This document shows, piece after piece, positions 32,779 to 35,827 of a stretch of DNA of 35,827 nucleotides. Position 1 is the stretch's first letter, and each line of letters opens with the position of its first letter. The stretch covers positions 1 to 35,827 of the forward strand of contig CAIJRK010000014.1 in assembly GCA_903823025.1 (NCBI GenBank). The letters are read 5' to 3'. A program made the position numbers and the translations under genes. The notes under the pieces are model-generated. The model did no database searches. It had not been told where the DNA came from and was given only the letters and a program-made list of their open reading frames with translations. The stretch comes from an uncultured beta proteobacterium. GTDB taxonomy: Bacteria; Pseudomonadota; Gammaproteobacteria; Burkholderiales; Burkholderiaceae_C.

Positions 32779-33756
32779 ATGGAAATTTTTGACTACGACA
32801 ACATTCTTTTGCTGCCCCGCAAATGCCGCGTGGAGAGCCGTTCTGAATGTGACGCCAGCGTTGAGCTGGGCAATCGCCGCTTTCGCCTACCCGTGGTTCC
32901 CGCCAATATGAAGACGGTGGTCAGTGAGTCGATTTGCATCTGGCTGGCACAAAATGGTTACTTTTACGTGATGCACCGCTTTGATTTTGACAATGTGAAA
33001 TTTGTCAAAGATATGAACGCCAAAGGGTTGTTCGCCTCCATTTCACTCGGCGTTAAAAAACCGGATTACGACACCGTGGATCAACTGGTGATGCTGGGTT
33101 TGACGCCCGACTACATCACGATTGACATCGCCCACGGCCATGCCGACAGCGTAAAAAACATGATCGGTTACCTGAAAGAAAAATTGCCTGCCGCCTTTGT
33201 CATCGCGGGTAACGTGGCCACGCCTGAAGCTGTGATTGATCTGGAGAACTGGGGCGCAGACGCCACTAAAGTGGGCATTGGCCCGGGCAAGGTCTGCATC
33301 ACCAAACTTAAAACCGGCTTTGGCACCGGCGGCTGGCAACTGAGCGCAGTCAAGTGGTGCGCTCGCGTTGCCACCAAGCCCATCATTGCCGATGGCGGTA
33401 TCCGCGAACACGGCGACATTGCCAAATCTATCCGTTTTGGTGCCACGATGGTGATGATCGGCTCGCTGCTGGCCGGTCACGAAGAGAGTCCCGGGCAGAC
33501 CGTGGAGGTGGACGGCAAGCTATTCAAGGAATATTACGGTTCAGCCAGTGACTTCAACAAAGGCGAATACAAACACGTTGAAGGCAAGCGAATTCTGGAG
33601 CCGATCAAAGGCAAACTATCCGAAACTTTGGTGGAGATGGAGCAAGACGTGCAAAGCTCCATCAGCTATTCAGGTGGCAAAAAGTTGCTGGATATTCGCA
33701 AGGTGAACTACGTCACGCTAGGCGGCGACAACGCGGGCGAACATTTGCTGATGTGA
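32779..33756 (+). CDS. guaC: GMP reductase
   Basis: A 325-residue IMPDH/GMPR-family barrel without a CBS module. '[16 protein letters not shown]' is the N-terminal start; '[10 protein letters not shown]' (167-176) carries the catalytic Cys173; '[20 protein letters not shown]' follows. It reduces GMP to IMP with ammonia release. The sequence, including '[14 protein letters not shown]', resembles the GuaC2 branch seen in Firmicutes rather than E. coli GuaC. GAGGA lies seven bases before the ATG. It is preceded by the attenuator-like leader. Confidence 0.93.
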   Translation: MEIFDYDNILLLPRKCRVESRSECDASVELGNRRFRLPVVPANMKTVVSESICIWLAQNGYFYVMHRFDFDNVKFVKDMNAKGLFASISLGVKKPDYDTVDQLVMLGLTPDYITIDIAHGHADSVKNMIGYLKEKLPAAFVIAGNVATPEAVIDLENWGADATKVGIGPGKVCITKLKTGFGTGGWQLSAVKWCARVATKPIIADGGIREHGDIAKSIRFGATMVMIGSLLAGHEESPGQTVEVDGKLFKEYYGSASDFNKGEYKHVEGKRILEPIKGKLSETLVEMEQDVQSSISYSGGKKLLDIRKVNYVTLGGDNAGEHLLM

Positions 33757-33814
33757 CGATGGCTGATACACCAAACATCCACAGGAAGACCAGCACGACC
33801 CAACTTTTCGCAGC

Positions 33815-33842
33815 TTAACTCGAATAAAAGAACTGCTATAAT
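33815..33842 (+). promoter_or_regulatory. promoter of tRNA-Lys
   Basis: TTAACT (33815-33820) and a consensus TATAAT (33837-33842) with 16-bp spacing. Transcription would start near 33849, giving a 5' leader of about 58 nt removed by processing. Confidence 0.65.
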
Positions 33843-33906
33843 TTTAGACTTGCCCAACGCGGCTGTGTACTTGTCTAAAGCAGACAATGCAACAAGTTTT
33901 AAAAGT

Positions 33907-33982
33907 GGGTTCTTAGCTCAGTTGGTAGAGCAGCGGACTCTTAATCCGTCGGTCGACAGTTCGAATCTGTCAGGACCCACCA
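33907..33982 (+). tRNA. tRNA-Lys(CTT)
   Basis: A 76-nt cloverleaf. The acceptor stem is GGGTTCT/AGGACCC. The D-arm is AGCTCAGTTGGTAGAGC. The anticodon stem GCGGA/TCCGT holds a CTCTTAA loop with anticodon CTT. The T-arm contains GTTCGAATC, and an encoded CCA ends the gene. It reads AAG lysine codons. tRNA-Lys genes are frequent insertion sites for integrative elements. Confidence 0.97.
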
Positions 33983-34007
33983 CTTTAGCCCTTACGGCAC
34001 ATAGATA

Positions 34008-34038
34008 GCCTGCTCCTTTATCAGTAGCAGGCTTTTTT
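34008..34038 (+). terminator. intrinsic terminator of tRNA-Lys
   Basis: GCCTGCT (34008-34014) pairs with AGCAGGC (34026-34032), an 11-nt loop, then six T (34033-34038). It ends the tRNA transcript. Confidence 0.92.
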
Positions 34039-34105
34039 ATTGGACTTGCGATGTAAGGGCGGATGTAAGACGGTTTAACGAATCTTATGCAGCAGCTCCA
34101 GCGAC

Positions 34106-34516
34106 TCAAGTACCTATCAGTGAGTTCAGGTAACTCGACTCCATCGGCTTCTGTCGTATCGAGATAACAAGATTCGGCATCTCGATTGTCATGGTCCCAC
34201 CCTCTTCAGTGATTAACATGGACGGACGCTCTGTCAGCACTTTGGGACTGTAAACAATGGTCTTTGGTTCCGGTGCTCGTTTACCCCTCCATTGATATTG
34301 CCAGCGTGTGCTCCCGTCAGCGTTCTTTACCCCAAGCAAGCGCTCAACCAGACCGCAGTGCCAAAGGTCGCCCAAATTGTCGGATACGCGGGTCGCGCTC
34401 CGAGCGTGCGCCTTGATTTCCGGCATATCAAATAATTGAGCATAGTCAAGCGCCGTGGTAGCCGCTTGCAATGTGATTTTGAGGGCAGAAATTAACCCGG
34501 ATTCAGAATTGGCCAT
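34106..34516 (-). CDS. hypothetical protein, island-like region
   Basis: A 136-residue soluble protein I do not recognise. Visible features are 'ALDYAQLFDMPEIKAHARSA' and 'TRVSDNLGDLWHCGLVERLL', which could form a helical winged-helix-like DNA-binding part. A strand-rich C-terminus ('GGTMTIEMPNLVISIRQKP') follows. The ATG at 34516 has an excellent GGAGG six bases upstream; 15 earlier codons are open. The open frame overlaps the next upstream gene, but with this start the gap is 41 bp. It lies directly after the tRNA-Lys terminator in a region unlike the housekeeping genes. Mobile-element cargo is an inference. Confidence 0.55.
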   Translation of the reverse strand: MANSESGLISALKITLQAATTALDYAQLFDMPEIKAHARSATRVSDNLGDLWHCGLVERLLGVKNADGSTRWQYQWRGKRAPEPKTIVYSPKVLTERPSMLITEEGGTMTIEMPNLVISIRQKPMESSYLNSLIGT

Positions 34517-34557
34517 GGGGGCCTCCATATCAATGTTGTTTAACGAGAGTCGATGGC

Positions 34558-34992
34558 TCAACTGCTGGGTGGCACTTTGCCGACCCAGTCGTTGAGACGC
34601 AGTTTCATGCGTGATTGATTTGCAGGTGGTTTCGCTCCTTTTGGTGGTGCAACTTCAATGTGTGAAGTCGATTGGGTTGATGGCACGCCACCTGTCTGGC
34701 GGCGATGCGTTTCGCCAGCGCTGCTGTGCGCCATTGCCGCCATGCAGCGCTGGGTCATTGCCAAGTCCATTAAGTTGATCGAGGTGGTGTGCGCCCATGA
34801 CAGACAGGACAACAACTCAGAGGTGGTCAGGCCATCCATCAAGCTCAGGCAAGACGGCGACCACGTCTCGTAGCCGCTGGAAAGGATGGAATAAGCGGAA
34901 AAGGAAAGCTGATGCAGCACGTATTGGCTCAACGCCAGCGCCGCAATGACTGCTAGCAGGCAGAGTAGGAACGGCAGAAATAGGCCCAGCAT
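34558..34992 (-). CDS. hypothetical membrane-anchored protein, island-like region
   Basis: A 144-residue protein with a strongly hydrophobic N-terminus 'MLGLFLPFLLCLLAVIAALA' (one membrane anchor or signal peptide), a central Ser/Cys-rich region and a polar Pro/Lys-rich C-terminus. I recognise no family. It is transcribed toward the preceding small gene and may form an operon with it. In the reading frame shifted by one, the DNA just upstream (35030-35090) also has membrane-protein-like character ('RTVATITGDIASGIVVAAVV'), so an upstream gene may be broken here. Confidence 0.45.
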   Translation of the reverse strand: MLGLFLPFLLCLLAVIAALALSQYVLHQLSFSAYSILSSGYETWSPSCLSLMDGLTTSELLSCLSWAHTTSINLMDLAMTQRCMAAMAHSSAGETHRRQTGGVPSTQSTSHIEVAPPKGAKPPANQSRMKLRLNDWVGKVPPSS

Positions 34993-35766
34993 GGCCGTCT
35001 CGATGATCCATCAGTACAACTGCCGCCACGACGATGCCGCTGGCAATATCGCCAGTGATGGTGGCAACGGTACGAATCAGGCTATTGCGGCATGACTACA
35101 TGGGGAACTCATTGTGGTGAAGGAATTGAGCCGTGACAGGAGAAACAACAGGTGGTCGAGCAGCGTGAGCTGCCGGTAGCGCCAAGAATACCCCTGCTTG
35201 AGGCCATAACTGTAGGCCACGGATAGAGCGCCAGATGTATCACGCTGGGGAAGGTGGCGGCTATGACGCATGGGAAGAACTCAAATGAATTGCCGGCACG
35301 GTCAGTGTGTGTGGTGTGACGTCAAACACGACGTCCTAACGCTGTATGGTGTGACGCAGCAGATTAATGAAACTGGAAACCAGGCCAAGAAAGAAAGCAA
35401 AGCCAGTAGTGAACACTGGTGAACTCCTGAGTAGCTGGTCAACATGAATCCACCAAGCTCAAACAGTACGACGAATTTATTCGTCGTGATTATTGGATCA
35501 TCATGGGCTTGCTTCTTCAAGAACTGAGGACGCAAACAATGGACTACTGCAGCGCTGAGTACAGCGGCTGCAGGCGTTGAAGGTTAGGGTCCCCTATTTG
35601 CCTGATAGAGACAACGAATCCGAAGCGGGGGTGGCTTATTCACCTACGGGACAGGGGAACCCACGCGGCCGGATGTTATTGTTTATGCGTACGCGTTCAC
35701 CCCACTACCCAACTGATTTCATAGTGTTGTCGGGATTTGTGCAAAAACAGGTCAGAATTGATAGCA
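34993..35766. other. poorly coding region, possibly decayed mobile DNA
   Basis: Only weak frames are seen: 35077-35271 (minus, ATG, no ribosome binding site) and 35302-35535 (minus, TTG start, hydrophobic middle). Neither resembles a family I know. Structures include a near-perfect palindrome at 35468-35487 and an imperfect inverted repeat around CTGCAGC at 35548-35573. I call no gene here. Confidence 0.4.
35468..35487. repeat. 20-bp inverted repeat
   Basis: ACGACGAAT (35468-35476), two T, then ATTCGTCGT (35479-35487): nine paired bases on each side. No T-run follows on either strand. It might be an operator, a recombination or termination site, or a chance feature of the island-like DNA. 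Confidence 0.6.
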
Positions 35767-35827
35767 ATGCAAATTAATCTACGGCAAGCCAGCCCGAAAC
35801 CCCAAACGCTTGAAGAAGCGCAAAAAG
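35767..35827 (+). CDS. start of a truncated gene, possibly IS66-like transposase
   Basis: The last 61 bp encode 'MQINLRQASPKPQTLEEAQK' before the window ends. The Thr-Leu-Glu-Glu-Ala-Gln stretch resembles the N-terminus of IS66-family transposases of the DUF6444 type, which often read similarly before a Leu-Trp and a coiled coil. Twenty residues are too few to be sure, and no terminal inverted repeat was identified. No strong ribosome binding site is seen. Confidence 0.3.
   Translation, partial: MQINLRQASPKPQTLEEAQK

Noticed and set aside
33918..34109. Minus-strand 63-codon frame across tRNA-Lys
   Set aside because: It is the antisense of the tRNA and its terminator, a common spurious call.

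Overview
The window looks like chromosome of a betaproteobacterium of the order Burkholderiales, most like Comamonadaceae (Rhodoferax/Polaromonas type). This rests on gene neighbourhoods typical of that group (glyA-nrdR-minor pilins-ribD; ribBA-ribH-nusB-aminotransferase; DUF2782-polA/thrB; a BPSS1780-type membrane protein) and on protein style. It is an inference, as no rRNA or other marker is present.

Layout. (1) 1-957: a HicAB-type toxin-antitoxin pair whose toxin gene is broken by an 8-bp tandem duplication while the antitoxin is intact. (2) 964-7111, minus strand: a tightly packed run ribE-ribB(degenerate RibA)-ribH-nusB-aminotransferase-tolQ-tolR-tolA, with gaps of 9-14 bp or overlaps of 4-8 bp; tolB, pal and ybgC are not present. 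(3) 7112-11140: phaC (plus) and a PglL/O-antigen-ligase-like membrane protein (minus) sit between ribE and ribD. They are separated by a junction holding a second copy of the ribD 3' end and of the ribE leader. (4) 11141-17041, minus strand: ribD and a minor-pilin operon fimU-pilV-pilW-pilX-[X]-pilE. The usual PilY1 slot holds an unrecognised secreted beta-helix-repeat protein with a cysteine/proline-rich tail encoded by 9-bp tandem repeats. (5) 17128-19843, minus strand: nrdR, glyA and a lytic transglycosylase; a ZTP (pfl) riboswitch lies in the glyA leader. (6) 19844-20361: a gene-free stretch with palindromes and a strong intrinsic terminator. (7) 20362-30190: transglutaminase/DUF2126 protein, alpha/beta hydrolase, polA, DUF2782-like protein, thrB and a membrane protein. 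(8) 30182-33756: uvrD-type helicase and guaC, divergent, with attenuator-like structures in the guaC leader. (9) 33907-35827: tRNA-Lys(CTT) and terminator, followed by a poorly coding, island-like region with small hypothetical membrane proteins and, at the right edge, what may be the start of an IS66-like transposase.

How the genes fit together. Riboflavin synthesis is split between two nearby clusters (ribD; ribE-ribB-ribH), and GTP cyclohydrolase II activity must come from elsewhere. The minor pilins, the tail-repeat protein and the PglL-like enzyme together suggest a glycosylated type IV pilus with an unusual tip or accessory protein. The ZTP riboswitch on glyA and the GMP reductase both relate to purine/one-carbon metabolism.

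The candidates for new biology are the beta-helix/Cys-repeat protein replacing PilY1, the interleaved ribD/ribE repeats around phaC and the PglL-like gene, and the guaC leader.
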